64,000 bases of DNA. Origin: Meghimatium bilineatum. Its lineage: Eukaryota; Mollusca; Gastropoda; Stylommatophora; Philomycidae. The notes under the pieces are model-generated. The model did not search any database. It was not told the origin of the DNA and worked only from the letters and a program-made list of their open reading frames with translations. Shown piece by piece: positions 10,032-20,175 of this stretch. Location of the stretch: assembly GCA_034231615.1 (NCBI GenBank), contig CM067319.1, positions 4,895,501 to 4,959,500 on the forward strand. The letters are read 5' to 3'. Made by a program: the position numbers and the translations under genes. Each line of letters starts with the position of its first letter. Position 1 is the first letter of the stretch.

Positions 10032-10062
10032 TAGATAGACATATTGATTGATTGAGTGATTG
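9727..10062. repeat. Compound microsatellite (TAGAT-type, CAGA, GATA, GATT)
   Basis: ATTAGAT/ATAGAT pentamer-like repeats pass into (CAGA)n with GATA islands and end in (GATT)n. Pure low-complexity DNA; all open frames across it are artefacts. Confidence 0.95.
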
Positions 10063-10549
10063 ATTGATCAAGAAACTTTGGTCTACAATTGTAAAATTAA
10101 TTGCATATTTTACACATACATAGAAATTATGCATTTGTAGCTCAACCAGTGAAATAAAGTCACATTGGTTGTCGTAGACTGAAAAATCTGGACAAAAATG
10201 TTACAACAAAAGTTATCACCGTAAAACAAACAGTAAAAACAACCTTCAGCCTTTATTAGAAAAAAAAAACAGTTGTATAAAACCCAATAACTTTTGATAA
10301 TTATGCCGTTCATGTATACTTTTTTCAGTAAGCCAAACATAAAAATATAATATTAAGCGTAGAAAATTATCTTACCAAAATGGCGCCCTCAATATGTTTA
10401 CATATTATCCACTGGTCTGTCGATACATTACGATAACAATTAGGGGTTGCGGAAGGGGGCGCGAACAAATTTGATACTTGTTGACAAAACACTGAGAGGG
10501 GATTGTAAACATGACCGGGCTCCAGTATAACAGAGCTATGTACAGATGA

Positions 10550-11024
10550 TAATGAAACGTCGATTTTGATGACTTCCATCCATTTAATTGGTCGGCCTTG
10601 ACTATTTTTGGAAGGCGACCAATGATAGATAGATAGATAGATAGATTGACAGATCTATCTCTAAGACAAGAGTGCTCGTGAGCAAAAATCTATTTCGTGC
10701 GCTGATACATTTCGAACACCCACTTTTTCTGTGTAAATCTTCTACCTACAAGAAGTTAATCTACTTCTGCGTATTATATTTAAGTCACTTGTAGTATTTT
10801 ATTATATGAACTTTTCTATACACATTTCTATACGTAAGTCATGTGAGCCAAGTCCAAACTCTGTGCGCCGAGGGATAAAAATGTGTGCGCTAGCGCACAA
10901 TGGCGCAGCTTAGCAAGAACAGTGAAGCCGACTTCAAGTATGTAAATACTGACCATCTAAAATCACGATAATAATTTAAAAAAAATAATCAATGACGTCT
11001 TGTTGATTTTCTGTACAGATAACT
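10550..11024. mobile_element. Foldback element, copy 2, interrupted
   Basis: The left arm (GTACAGATGATAATG ... TTAATTGGTCGGCC, to ~10620) and the right arm (AAGTATGTAAATACTGACC ... TCTGTACAG, from ~10928) match the foldback family seen at 5893. About 300 bp, beginning with a (GATA)n tract at 10622, separates the arms and is not part of the other copies. Confidence 0.55.
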
Positions 11025-11139
11025 TCTACTGGTAAAAATCGCGGTTTTGACATAAGTTGATGTCAACAATACTGTAATAATACAGAATGACATGTATTAT
11101 CGCACACGCATGTCTATATCTGCATTATCCTGTTATAAT

Positions 11140-12785
11140 GCTAACTCCGTGAAGATTCACCAGGCAGGAGTAGCACCGGACCCACTACCTAGAAAGAGCC
11201 CACCCCAAGCGACAGGAGATCTTCTTCGATTGTCTTGTGGAGCCAGGGGTAATATCACTGACCAACAAATATTACCAACCAATGAGACACCACTTATAAT
11301 AATGCATCGGAATGCTGAGGGTGTAAATAGCAAAAAGATGGATTTAGCAAGAAATTGGAATTAGAAAACACCCTTTTAAAAGAAACATGTTAGCATTTGC
11401 TTCTTACAAGAGGCACACCTCAACATAGATGTAGTCTTTAAAATTACAGGTTATCAGTGCTTTAGAGCTGATCGAATAGACAGAAGAAAAGGAGGTATAC
11501 TTACACTAGTGACAAATAATATCAGTGTATATCAAACTGAATTATACATAGTAAGTAACCTTTAGCATTTCTTAATGCCGTAGGGGTGTGAGATGTTAGC
11601 GATCTCATATTTCAGTGGCTCTGCAAATGAGGGCGGTAGCCATTTCTTCTCAGTCTTTACTTCCTGGATTAATCCGGTACCCATTTTAAGGCTGGAGTGA
11701 CCCGGGAGCCGTTGCGATCTAAAAAATATTTTCACTTCAACTGGGGAATGAATCCAGGACCATTCATATGCGAAGCCAGTGCGCTAACAACTGCGCTACG
11801 CGGCTCCCAAACTATACATGGAAGAAGCGGAATACCAGGTTCTTCAGCTAAAGGCCAAAAACACAGACTTCCAACTAATAAATTTATATTGCCAAAATGA
11901 ACAATCCCTTGCCCTGGATACAAAACAGTACAGAGAAAGACCTATAGTATGTGGAGATTTTAACAGCCACTCACAGAGGTGGGGTTATGACCACATGGAT
12001 AAAAGAGGAGAAGAACTTGAAAGCTGGCAAGATGACAAATGTCTTCTATTACTTAATAAGCCAAAAGATCCTCCAACATACTACTCAAGAGCATGGCAAA
12101 CCACTTCCACACCAGACTTGGCACTGTAGTCAGCAGATTTAACATGGGAAATCAACAGAACAGTACGGAATCAACTTGGAGGTAGCGACCATCGACCAGT
12201 CCTCGTTACTATTAAAAATGAACTCACAAAAAATGCATGTACCCTCACAAGATGGAATTATAAAAAAGCAAATTCGGGTTAAAACACCGCAGCTATTTTA
12301 GCTGGAGAAATAAATATGGAAGGGACAGACATAAACACCATAGTCAAAGAGTTCAATAAATGTATTCATCACGCTGCCAAAGAAGTAATACCAAGAGGAG
12401 CAAGCAAACAATACAAGCCATACTGGAGTGAACAACTAGAACTGCTGCAAGAAGAATTAGAAAAAAGCACGGACGGAAGTGGATAATAATCCAAGCGAGC
12501 AACACCACAACAAACATCAACACGCAAAAGCTAAATTCCAAAAGCCAAACTAGAAGCTAGAAGAAAGAGCTGGAAAGAGAAAACAGAATCCTTAAATTTT
12601 GAAAAGGATGGAGGAAAACTGTGGAAACTGGTCGAACAGCTAAATGATGAGAGAACAGGAAGAAGCACAAACATAACACTCGTACAGAATGGCAAAATGA
12701 TTACAGGAAAGCAAGCAGTAGATAATTTCGCTAGGATATTTGCTCAAGACTACAATATTTACATTAGTCCAGAGAAACAGTGTAC
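11140..12785 (+). pseudogene. Jockey-like LINE, APE endonuclease region plus start of RT (broken)
   Basis: Conceptual pieces of an APE-type endonuclease appear in order: NAEGVNSKKMDLA, FLQEAHLN (frameshifted), RRKGGILTLVT, CGDFNSHSQRWG, TPDLAL and GSDHRPVLVT. These match the N-E, QE, DFN-H, D and SDH motifs of APE nucleases of non-LTR elements. Downstream, LTRWNYKKA and KQYKPYWSEQLE align with the start of the LINE at 43717-46751. Stops lie near 11361, 12127 and 12280. A tRNA-derived SINE splits the endonuclease at 11550-11809. The element ends abruptly at ~12785 against an RTE remnant in the opposite orientation. This is the only copy here showing the endonuclease of the family. Confidence 0.85.
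11550..11809 (-). mobile_element. tRNA-derived SINE inserted in the LINE
   Basis: The minus strand starts GGGAGCCGCGTAGCGCAG and includes an A box-like TAGCGCAGTTGTTAGCG and a B box-like GGATTCATTCC. The LINE reading continues across when the piece is removed (YQTELYM then EEAEYQ). A ~10-bp target duplication is visible: AATTATACAT (11540-11549) and AACTATACAT (11810-11819), one mismatch. Confidence 0.85.
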
Positions 12786-12789
12786 AGTG

Positions 12790-13700
12790 CAATTTCTGAG
12801 ATTTCGTATCCTCCGATATTAAGGGGTTGAAACTGTTCATAATGTGGGTGTTTTTGTACATTTCGCATGACGTTTTCTGCATAAATGTTGAACAGGTATA
12901 TGGTGGGAGGATGCATCCCTGTCTGACTCCTTTTTTTGGTCCTCTAACCAGTCAGATGTATCTCCGCGGAAACGAACAGAAACCTGTTGTTTCTGATAAA
13001 GCATTTTAATGAGAGATATAAGATGGTGTGGGAAGCCCATGTTTCCCATTATGTTCCATAATTTCTGGTGTGTTACGCAGTCAAACGCCTTTGCGTAGTC
13101 AATTAAACAGGTGTATATGTCTGCACTGAAGTCAATGAAACAGGTGTATATGTCTGCACTGAACTCTCTACATTTCTCTATTATATTTCTCATGTTGAAG
13201 ATGTATTTCCCGGTGCCTCTGTTCTATCTGAAACCTGCCTGAACTAGATTTATTTCTCTGGTCATATGTTGTTCCATTCTGTTCATGATTATCGTGAGAA
13301 GTATCCTACTGGCATGACAGATCAGTGCGAATTGTTCTATAATTTGTGCAAAGTTTCAAATTGCCTTTTTTTGGGAGTGGTATATATACTGATCTTTTTT
13401 CAATCTTTTGTCCATATTTCACTTTTCCAGATCTAGACTATAAGGCATAGTAGAGTATGACACTGGGTTCTGCTCCTACTCGTATCAATTCAGCTACCAA
13501 TTCTTCGCATTCTGGTGACTTGTCGTCAGTTTTTAAGTTCTTAATTACTCAACATACTTCTTCTATGATGGATTCCGGCTCAAGTTCCGTGTTTACATTT
13601 GTGTTTGAGTCAGTGTCTATGTTGGGATCTCCGTACATTTCCCTAAACTATTCCGTCCAACTCTTCGGAACTACATTTCATACAGTCTAGAAAAACATAT
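12790..13700 (-). pseudogene. RTE-like LINE remnant (RTE-B), RT domain
   Basis: The minus-strand frame at 13193-12837 reads IIEKCREFSADIYTCFIDF and then YAKAFDCVTHQKLWNIMG (RT motif A) and QQVSVRFRGDTSDWLEDQK. A frameshift then leads to RQGCILPPYLFNIYAENV. Upstream, scraps (EEVC, KNLKTDDKSPECEELVAELI) reach ~13690. A 33-bp stretch encoding FSADIYTCxID is duplicated in tandem inside motif A (13110-13175). Several stops make it inactive. Confidence 0.8.
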
Positions 13701-13920
13701 AAACAAGGGAAGTAAACCATATTTCAGGAAATTTAGTTTAAATGCTAGTTATCCCCCCTTAACTATACCACGAAGGAGTATTTTGATGATAAGCAAGAGA
13801 CTGTTCTACGTGATTGGATTTAATTGTTCATGATTTTTGATTTTTTTTTGGTCAGGTAAAGTAATAAATACCGATCTGCAGATGTTGTGAGAATAAAAAC
13901 ATCTGGTTTTAAAAAATTGC
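13701..13920. other. Unannotated stretch
   Basis: Nothing recognised. Confidence 0.5.
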
Positions 13921-14118
13921 CAATATTGCATTTTTCCCGTTAGGGAGTTGCAGGGAGGTTGTGCGATAAAGGCCACATTCCCTAGCTGCCGCCATGTTAT
14001 GTTGAAGGCTTTTTAAAAAAAATATACACTCCGACAGAACAAAAAACTAGTTCTTACCAGAGACCGAATTCTGGACCCTACTGTTAGACCAACGATCTAA
14101 CCTCTCTTTCATGCGTCA
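13921..14118 (-). mobile_element. tRNA-like SINE (CTAACGGGAAA family), minus copy
   Basis: The reverse complement has a tRNA-like head (GGTTAGATCGTTGGTCTAAC ... CAGAATTCGGTCTCTGG) and a 3' end AACTCCCTAACGGGAAAAAT. The same 3' end is found in the plus-strand copy at 15852-16090, which shows a better B box. Confidence 0.7.
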
Positions 14119-14267
14119 CACGCAAAAGCTGGTACCATATATTATTCAGGAAGTATATATCAATCATTAATTGGTAATAAATGCGGGAAGACTGTATTAC
14201 AACAAGTGTAGCATGTAACAAAGCAGTGATGTTGTAATAATCACTGGTAACACCCATAATACCACAC

Positions 14268-14305
14268 ACATCGACGTTTCGACCAAATACTTTTCATTAG
14301 AAACA
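14268..14305 (-). ncRNA. Hammerhead-like motif (degenerate)
   Basis: The minus strand contains TTTGGTCGAAACGTCGATG, matching the GGTC-GAAA-CGTCGA half of the motif at 14752-14783. The first half (CTAATGAAAAGTA) is weaker. Confidence 0.35.
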
Positions 14306-14607
14306 AAACACAACAGACGATGAGTACGAAACGACATTGTCCTCGTTCAGATAATATTGTCCTCGTTCAGATAATATTATTCATTACAAATTTTATCTGT
14401 AGTGATATTCTATATAATTTTTTCACGTGCAGTGAGCAGGCACCGCTTTCAAAAATGGTCTAAATGCACTTTTTTCCTGTGCCACAATTTGAACCAGGTA
14501 CATTTGCCGCCCGTGAAGAGCTCTGTACTTGACCACATAGCCGGACATGCTGGGATAGAGAAGTGTATATCTCCTATCTCGTGATATTGAAGAGTAATAT
14601 AATAATG

Positions 14608-14690
14608 GTTGGAGGACTCTGTGTGCTGAAGCATCCTATGTGGTATCCCAACGAACCCTGACGGGTTACGGGTACATAGATCAATAGAAT
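14608..14690 (+). mobile_element. RTE-A 3' end scrap
   Basis: GGAGGACTCTGTGTGCTGAA is shared with the end of the element at 1692-2648 (2599 onward), followed by CCCTGACGGGTTACGGG and a short GAT/AAT-rich tail. It is a heavily 5'-truncated insertion. Confidence 0.8.
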
Positions 14691-14741
14691 GTTCAAGAGT
14701 AGTATTTCTTTCATGACGTGCTATCCCAGTATTTTTTTTAA

Positions 14742-14850
14742 AAATGTGTTCTTGATAAGACCTTTTGGTCGAAACGTCGATCTGGATGTGTGTTTTCAGT
14801 CATTAGTAAAACTTCATTATCCTGTTCCAAGTGTCGGCTGTTGGATTTCA
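14742..14850 (-). mobile_element. PLE-tail-like repeat with hammerhead-like motif on plus strand
   Basis: The reverse complement reads TTGGAACAGGATAATGAAGT, then ACGTTTCGACCAAAAGGTC. The same order occurs at 36808-37060 and 59165-59395. On the plus strand, 14752-14783 forms TTGATAA, stem GACC-TTTT-GGTC, GAAA, CGTCGA, the cleanest hammerhead-like core in the window, though with TTGATAA in place of CTGANGA. Confidence 0.5.
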
Positions 14851-14879
14851 GTTTCTATTGCAGCGGGTACATATTATCC

Positions 14880-15334
14880 ACATTGATTACAACAGACAGT
14901 CAGGAAAACGTTTTATTTCAACATTTTAACAAACTAAATTAGCATCAGAAAAGAATGTCATTGTTAAAATAAAATACATTGCTTTATATTTGAACATTGA
15001 AACAAAAAATATTGAACAAATGTGTCCAATCATTTCTTGTATCTGTAAGGATGTTTGTTAATTGATCTTGTTGTAATGATTGTTTCCCTTGAGTGCGAAT
15101 ATGTAACATACACACACTTCCCCTGCAGAACCTTTCTAGAAAATTGAGTTTGCATACGAACTTGAGACGGGCAGGTTAAATAGTCTTGCACTGTCAATGT
15201 ACCAGGCTCACTTCTCCGCTTCCTGTAATTAATTGTGTATTTGAACCGCGCACAAACAGACATTAAACTAATGCACGGGTTAGTATTTAACACCCCACCC
15301 CTCAGCTTAATTCTGTTAAAACAACATTTTTATA
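14880..15334. other. Unannotated stretch
   Basis: AT-rich; no gene or repeat recognised. Confidence 0.5.
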
Positions 15335-15342
15335 CCCCAAGA

Positions 15343-15492
15343 CCGCCGAAGACGGATGTGTCGGCCATTGGCGCAAATAAAACGGCGACACAACGCATTT
15401 CCATTCTCTGGGCTATATCCTTCTGGAAATCTAATCGAATCAAGAGATATCCAGTGGGAGTTTGAGAATGAACGATGAAGAAGAAGAAGATG
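15343..15492 (+). mobile_element. Family B SINE-like element with target duplication
   Basis: 150 bp. Starts CCGCCGAAGACGGATGTGTC, then CCATTGGCGCAAATAAAACG, and ends GGGAGTTTGAGAATGAACG plus (GAA)n. A perfect 8-bp duplication CCCCAAGA flanks it (15335-15342 and 15493-15500), showing retroposition. Confidence 0.9.
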
Positions 15493-15851
15493 CCCCAAGA
15501 GACATTTTTTAGCTGAAAAAACGAAATAATTTTGTTCAAATTTTCATTATTCACAAACTTCAGTTGATATATAACAAACCGTTGTGCTAACGTCATCTTG
15601 TGGCACCCCTCCTTCCTTGTCCCCAACTGTCGAACCTTTTCAGCACACCCCCCCCCCCCCAATTCATGACGTAATTTACGGGCAGCTGCTGTTACCAATA
15701 ACTAATCAAGGTGTTGCTGGTGTGAGCTTAAGCTGCGATATATGCGTCTGTCGTCTAACAAAGATCGTGTTCAGTGAGAATGTTCTGATCTTTAGTTACC
15801 TAGCTGTGAATATGGAAAATACATTCAGAAACACGATGTTGTCTTTATTAA

Positions 15852-16090
15852 GTGTGGGGCATGGTCAGGGGGTTAGACCACTGTTCCCACAGCCGTGATC
15901 TCCAGGGTTCAACTCCTGATTAGGACTACGGTTTTCTTTTCTGTTGGAGGGTAAATTAATAATAAAACTATGTACATGCGTCGAGACAACAAGGTTGGGA
16001 GGATTTATCACACTATCTACTCCCAACCTCCCTGTAACTCCCAACCTTCCTATAACTCCCTAACGGGAAACATGCAACATTGATAGGACA
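15852..16090 (+). mobile_element. tRNA-like SINE (CTAACGGGAAA family), plus copy
   Basis: The head has an A box-like TGGTCAGGGGGTTAGACC and a B box-like GGTTCAACTCC with plausible spacing. The body contains repeated CTCCCAACCTCC phrases, and the 3' end is AACTCCCTAACGGGAAACAT. It pairs with the copy at 13921-14118. Confidence 0.75.
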
Positions 16091-16249
16091 GGGTGCTACA
16101 AACATTAAAACCAAAATACATTTCTAGACAACAGTTCGTAGAATCTGAATTCAGTAAAACATGATTTGTATCGAGGCTTCAGACAAATATAGGCATGTGG
16201 ACTCGGCTTTACTCCGAAGTCATTTGTCACTTCGGGCATACCTTATGTT

Positions 16250-16308
16250 GGCAGACAACGAAAATAACTAGAAAATTTAAATAGCATCACTTGTGAAGGA
16301 TGATTCTT
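16250..16308. mobile_element. Right-arm fragment of foldback element
   Basis: GCATCACTTGTGAAGGATGA and the bases before it match the right arm of the foldback at 37259-37384 (GCGTTACTTTTGAAGGATGA). The left arm is not recognisable. Confidence 0.45.
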
Positions 16309-16789
16309 ATGGGTTGACGGGACTCGACATGTGTAATGTTGATTAAACAAATGTGAGTGCATTGTTCAAAATAAAATGTCAAGGTATTGAGCAAACAGCT
16401 CTTTATCGGGTCACAACAAGATTTTAGAAATGTGATATGCGTGAAAAATTACCGGGAGCTTTAATTTGGAACAGAAATCACAGTTTGAAAAAGGAAGACA
16501 CATTACCTAAGCGATTTTAGCAAAATCTTGGTGGATACATGTGAAATAGTGTAGCAGTTAACTATTAGTGGATACCATGTGAAAAAGTGTAGCAAATAAA
16601 TCTTAGTGGATACCATGCCAAACAATGTCGCTTTTGAACGATACGGAAAGCAGTTTAGGTCATAATATTTGATTTGAGTTAGATAATAAAACAAGCTCGG
16701 GAAATATGTTTTAATGTTTTAGAATATCGACCTCTAGGAGGTCAATTGTTATAGTTAGAGTTCACCATTTAGTGCATGAATATTCTTCT
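16309..16789. other. Unannotated stretch
   Basis: No gene recognised; a short phrase TAGTGGATACCATG is repeated twice at 16565-16620. Confidence 0.5.
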
Positions 16790-16985
16790 TTTGTGTTCGA
16801 TCTCAAACTTCTGGTGATTAGCATGATATAATCAGGCAAACAGAATGCGCTGTGTCATTTTTTACAGATTAGCTGTGATATCTGCGCCTTTCGCTCTGAG
16901 ACATCCGGCTTCAGCATAACGTCTGGGTTACTTTGACATATGAGATAGCCAATGCCACCCCAAAAGTTTCTTATTCGACTCTTAC
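16790..16985 (-). mobile_element. Family A SINE-like element, diverged
   Basis: The reverse complement includes GCTGAAGCCGGATGTCTCAG, GCGCAGATATCACAGC and GAACACAAAAGAAGAA at its end, matching family A order. Confidence 0.7.
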
Positions 16986-17064
16986 AACATATATGAATGA
17001 TAAACAGTATTACTAATATGTGCTACCCTTTCTTGACTGATAATACAGGGGCGATTTCAAAGAT

Positions 17065-18222
17065 ATAAAATGCAATAAAATAAACTTTATTTATCTATTG
17101 TCTTATCCACCTATGATGTCAGGGATCATAGGGAGTTCAAGTTTTCTGTATTTGGCCATCTTTCTTGCGCTTGTCACGAGCAGGACGTGGTTCTTAACAA
17201 TCTCTCTCATTAAATCTTCCAAATTTGTTCTTGAAACTTCCTCTTGACATGTAACCGTTCTTTCGGCTGTTGTACACCTGGATGGCTGATTGCGATGGTT
17301 CTATCCGCATAAGATGTCCGAACCAGTTGATCTGCTGTCTTTCTATATATTGTTTGCATGCTATGGTCTTTACTATCTTTTTGATGTCTTCATTTCTCAT
17401 TCGTTCTCTTCTGGTGACGTTAATAGCTTTTCTTAGGAATTTCATCTCGTATATTGTAATCTTTCTTAAGAGTGTTTTGTCAGAGGCCATGTCTAGCACT
17501 GGTAATATAACGTTTGGTATACAGATGGTATTTAATAATTATGATGCAGAAATCCAGGCAAGTAGTGTGGCAACTAAAAAACTTGCTGAACTCCAACTCT
17601 GGCCTTCAGCCGGTGGTATTCCTGACAGATGCAAGGTCAGTGCTTCAAGCTCTCCAGTCTGGAAAACTAACAGACTTGTAAAAACTACTTAATGAATTGT
17701 CTTGCCAGTATAGGGTAATCATATAGTGGATACCCTCTCACTGTGGAATACCAGGAAATGAAAAAGCAGACCAACTGGCTAACAATCACCTACCATCAGA
17801 AAAAACAGATGATCAAGTCAATAAGAAAGCCACAAACACCAACACACGATGACTATCACATTATGAACAGATCAGAACAAGATATAATTCTACATCTCAG
17901 AACAGGACACAACCAACTCCGCAGTCACATGTATACAAAGTTCAAGACTGGAAACACGGCCATGTGTACATGTGGACAGGCAGCACAGAGTGCCAACCAT
18001 ATATTTCAAGAGTTTTCTGAGCATGAAACGCTGAGGCAGACATATTGACCAGAGGAAACAACACTGGAATCAAAACTCTATGGGACACTGCATGAACTAC
18101 AAAAGACAGTGAGTGTTATTCAGGAGACAGAATTACAGATATAGACATGTTTCAAGTGAACGAAAGAAGAAGAAGAAGAAGAAGAAGAAGATGGTATTTA
18201 TTATCTGTCGTTATAAATTGAC
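17065..18222 (-). pseudogene. RTE-B LINE C-terminal remnant, split by a jockey insertion
   Basis: The minus-strand frame 17499-17194 reads KITIYEMKFLRKAINVTRRE, then RMRNEDIKKIVKTIACKQYI and QQINWFGHLMRIEPSQSAIQ, the RTE C-terminal region. It parallels the copy at 32233-32815 (CEMKCLRK, QQVKWFGHLMRMKP). Upstream protein sequence resumes at 18200-18222 after the inserted jockey 3' end (RQIINTICIPNVILPVL across the join, compare QIISTIFIPTLCYQ in the other copy). Probable 3' UTR with AATAAA-like A/T tail near 17070-17095. Confidence 0.8.
17535..18188 (+). mobile_element. Jockey-like LINE, 5'-truncated 3' end inserted in RTE-B
   Basis: Matches 46080-46751 of the longer copy: RNase H tail, C-terminal Cys/His segment (AMCTCGQAAQSANHIFQE), stop, then ACGAAAGAAGAAG and (GAA)n. 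A ~40-bp deletion after CCAACTGGCTAA removes part of the RNase H linker. A perfect 12-bp duplication AGATGGTATTTA lies at 17523-17534 and 18189-18200. Confidence 0.92.
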
Positions 18223-18663
18223 ATACCCAAATATAGCTAGTTTAAATATAGCTGGTCTAAATATACAGTTTCCAAAAAACAAAATGGAGTTATGCGACAG
18301 AACAATGCTGAAATGACGTGTTAAATGTAAACAAAAACAAAACCACATGACTCATAATCAGATTTGGGATAAATAATATCAGTAACTAAATATGGAAACA
18401 ATACATACCACAAGAGATTGTTTATACATTACATCATCTGTTAGGGGAGAGGTGGGTGTCTGTTAGAGTTTAGTTGACAAGAGGGAAAGGAGCAGGGGTG
18501 TTGACAAAAGTTGACATCAATAATATACGAGTTAATACATCAATTAAAATGTTGAATTTGAAAAAAAAAATATATACACTTGACAAAGTTCATGTAGTTT
18601 CTTCGCACTTTTTCTGATAAAATATGTTTATTTTCGGGGGGGGGGGGGGATGTTACATTTTTG
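18223..18663. other. Unannotated stretch with G-run
   Basis: AT-rich, with a long G tract near 18637-18650. No gene recognised. Confidence 0.5.
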
Positions 18664-19190
18664 TACATAACTAACTAGTGGTTTCCCTGATTTGTTGACA
18701 TAACTAACTAGTGGTGTGCCTGATTTGTTGACATAACTAACTAGTGGTGTGCCTGATTTGTTGACATAACTAACTAGTGGTGTGCCTGATTTGTTGACAT
18801 AACTAACTAGTGGTGTGCCTGATTTGTTGACATAACTAACTAGTGGTTTCCCTGATTTGTTGACATAACTAACTAGTGGTTTCCCTGATTTGTTGACATA
18901 ACTAACTAGTGGTTTCCCTGATTTGTTGACATAACTAACTAGTGGTTTCCCTGATTTGTTGACATAACTAACTAGTGGTTTCCCTGATTTGTTGACATAA
19001 CTAACTAGTGGTTTCCCGATTTGTTGACATAACTAACTAGTGGTTTCCCTGATTTGTTGACATAACTAACTAGTGTTTTCCCTGATTTGTTGACATAACT
19101 AACTAGTGGTTTCCCTGATTTGTTGACATAACTAACTAGTAGTTTCCCTGATTTGTTGACATAACTAACTAGTGGTTTCCCTGATTTGTT
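18664..19190. repeat. Minisatellite, 33-bp unit, about 16 copies
   Basis: The unit contains ACATAACTAACTAGTGG and CCTGATTTGTTG. Two sub-types (GTTTCCC and GTGTGCC) are grouped in blocks, showing spread of variants within the array. It abuts the RTE-A pseudogene. Confidence 0.95.
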
Positions 19191-19193
19191 AAC

Positions 19194-20175
19194 AAGGAGG
19201 ATGGGGCCAAGTGTTGAGAGAGAAGTGACAAAAGGACAACAGATTGTGGACGTAATTTATGGAGAAATAGGTAATCCAAAAATACTCATAGATGATATAA
19301 AAACGCCATATGAACATTGAAAGGAGGGAAATCACCTGGTGCAGGCATCTCAGCAGAACTCTTGAAATACGGAGGAATTAATTTGGTTAATACCACGACT
19401 AAAATCTGCCAGAATATGTGGAACACAAGACAATGACCCGCTGATTGGACACAATCACTAATAATAGTCGTTCTAAAGAAAGGAAATTTGAAAATGTGTA
19501 AGAATTACAGAACAATTAACCTTATAACTCACCCGAGTAAAGTGATGCTCAAAATACTACTGAACAGAATAAAGTACAAGTCGGAAGAAGTAATTGCGGA
19601 AGAACAAACATACGTACTGTTGAGCAAAAAATTTAACATTTGAACATTAATTGAGAAACATTTTCAGCACCAACGTGATTTATACCACAATTTCATTGAT
19701 TTTACAAAGGCCTTTGACAGTGTTTGACATGATAGTCTCTGGTACATACTGAGACAATTTAATGTTGATACTACAATCACAGACATTGTTGAACCACTTT
19801 ACAAAAATGCAAGTAGTGATCTCTTATCAAGTAATAGAATTGGAAAGTTCTTTAAAACAAATGTGGACGTTCGGCAAGGATGCATAATGTCTTCTCTACT
19901 TTGCAACATATACCTAGATCACAGTCATACAGGAGAACCTTCAGAATTATACACGTCCATATTGATCGGACGTCGTCCTATTTGCAATTTGTGCTTCACT
20001 GATGACATTGTATTCTTAGAGCTGGACCAGGAAAAAATCCTACAAGAGTAAATAGAAAAGTTGAAAAAAGTTACCAGCAAGTACGAAATGGAAATCAACA
20101 CAGAAAAGAGCAAGGTTTTGGTTAACAGAGACATAGAAGCACAGATCAACAACATAATGAAAGGGTATAAACCCC
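19194..20175 (+). pseudogene. RTE-A LINE, dead RT copy
   Basis: Fragments in order: KGGKSPGAGISAELLKYGG (one frame change), VVLKKGNLKMCKNYRTINLI, FIDFTKAFDSV (motif A), DVRQGCIMSSLLCNIYLDH, RRPICNLCFTDDI (motif C, FTDD) and KVTSKYEMEINTEKSK. Same family as 1692-2648. Stops and frameshifts throughout; no C-terminal third. Confidence 0.85.

Noticed and set aside
9727-10062. Minus-strand frames rich in SVCLSVCLSV
   Set aside because: Translation of the (CAGA)n/(GATA)n microsatellite.
18664-19190. CRISPR-like array
   Set aside because: Units are directly adjacent tandem copies with no unique spacers and no cas genes, in a eukaryotic context.
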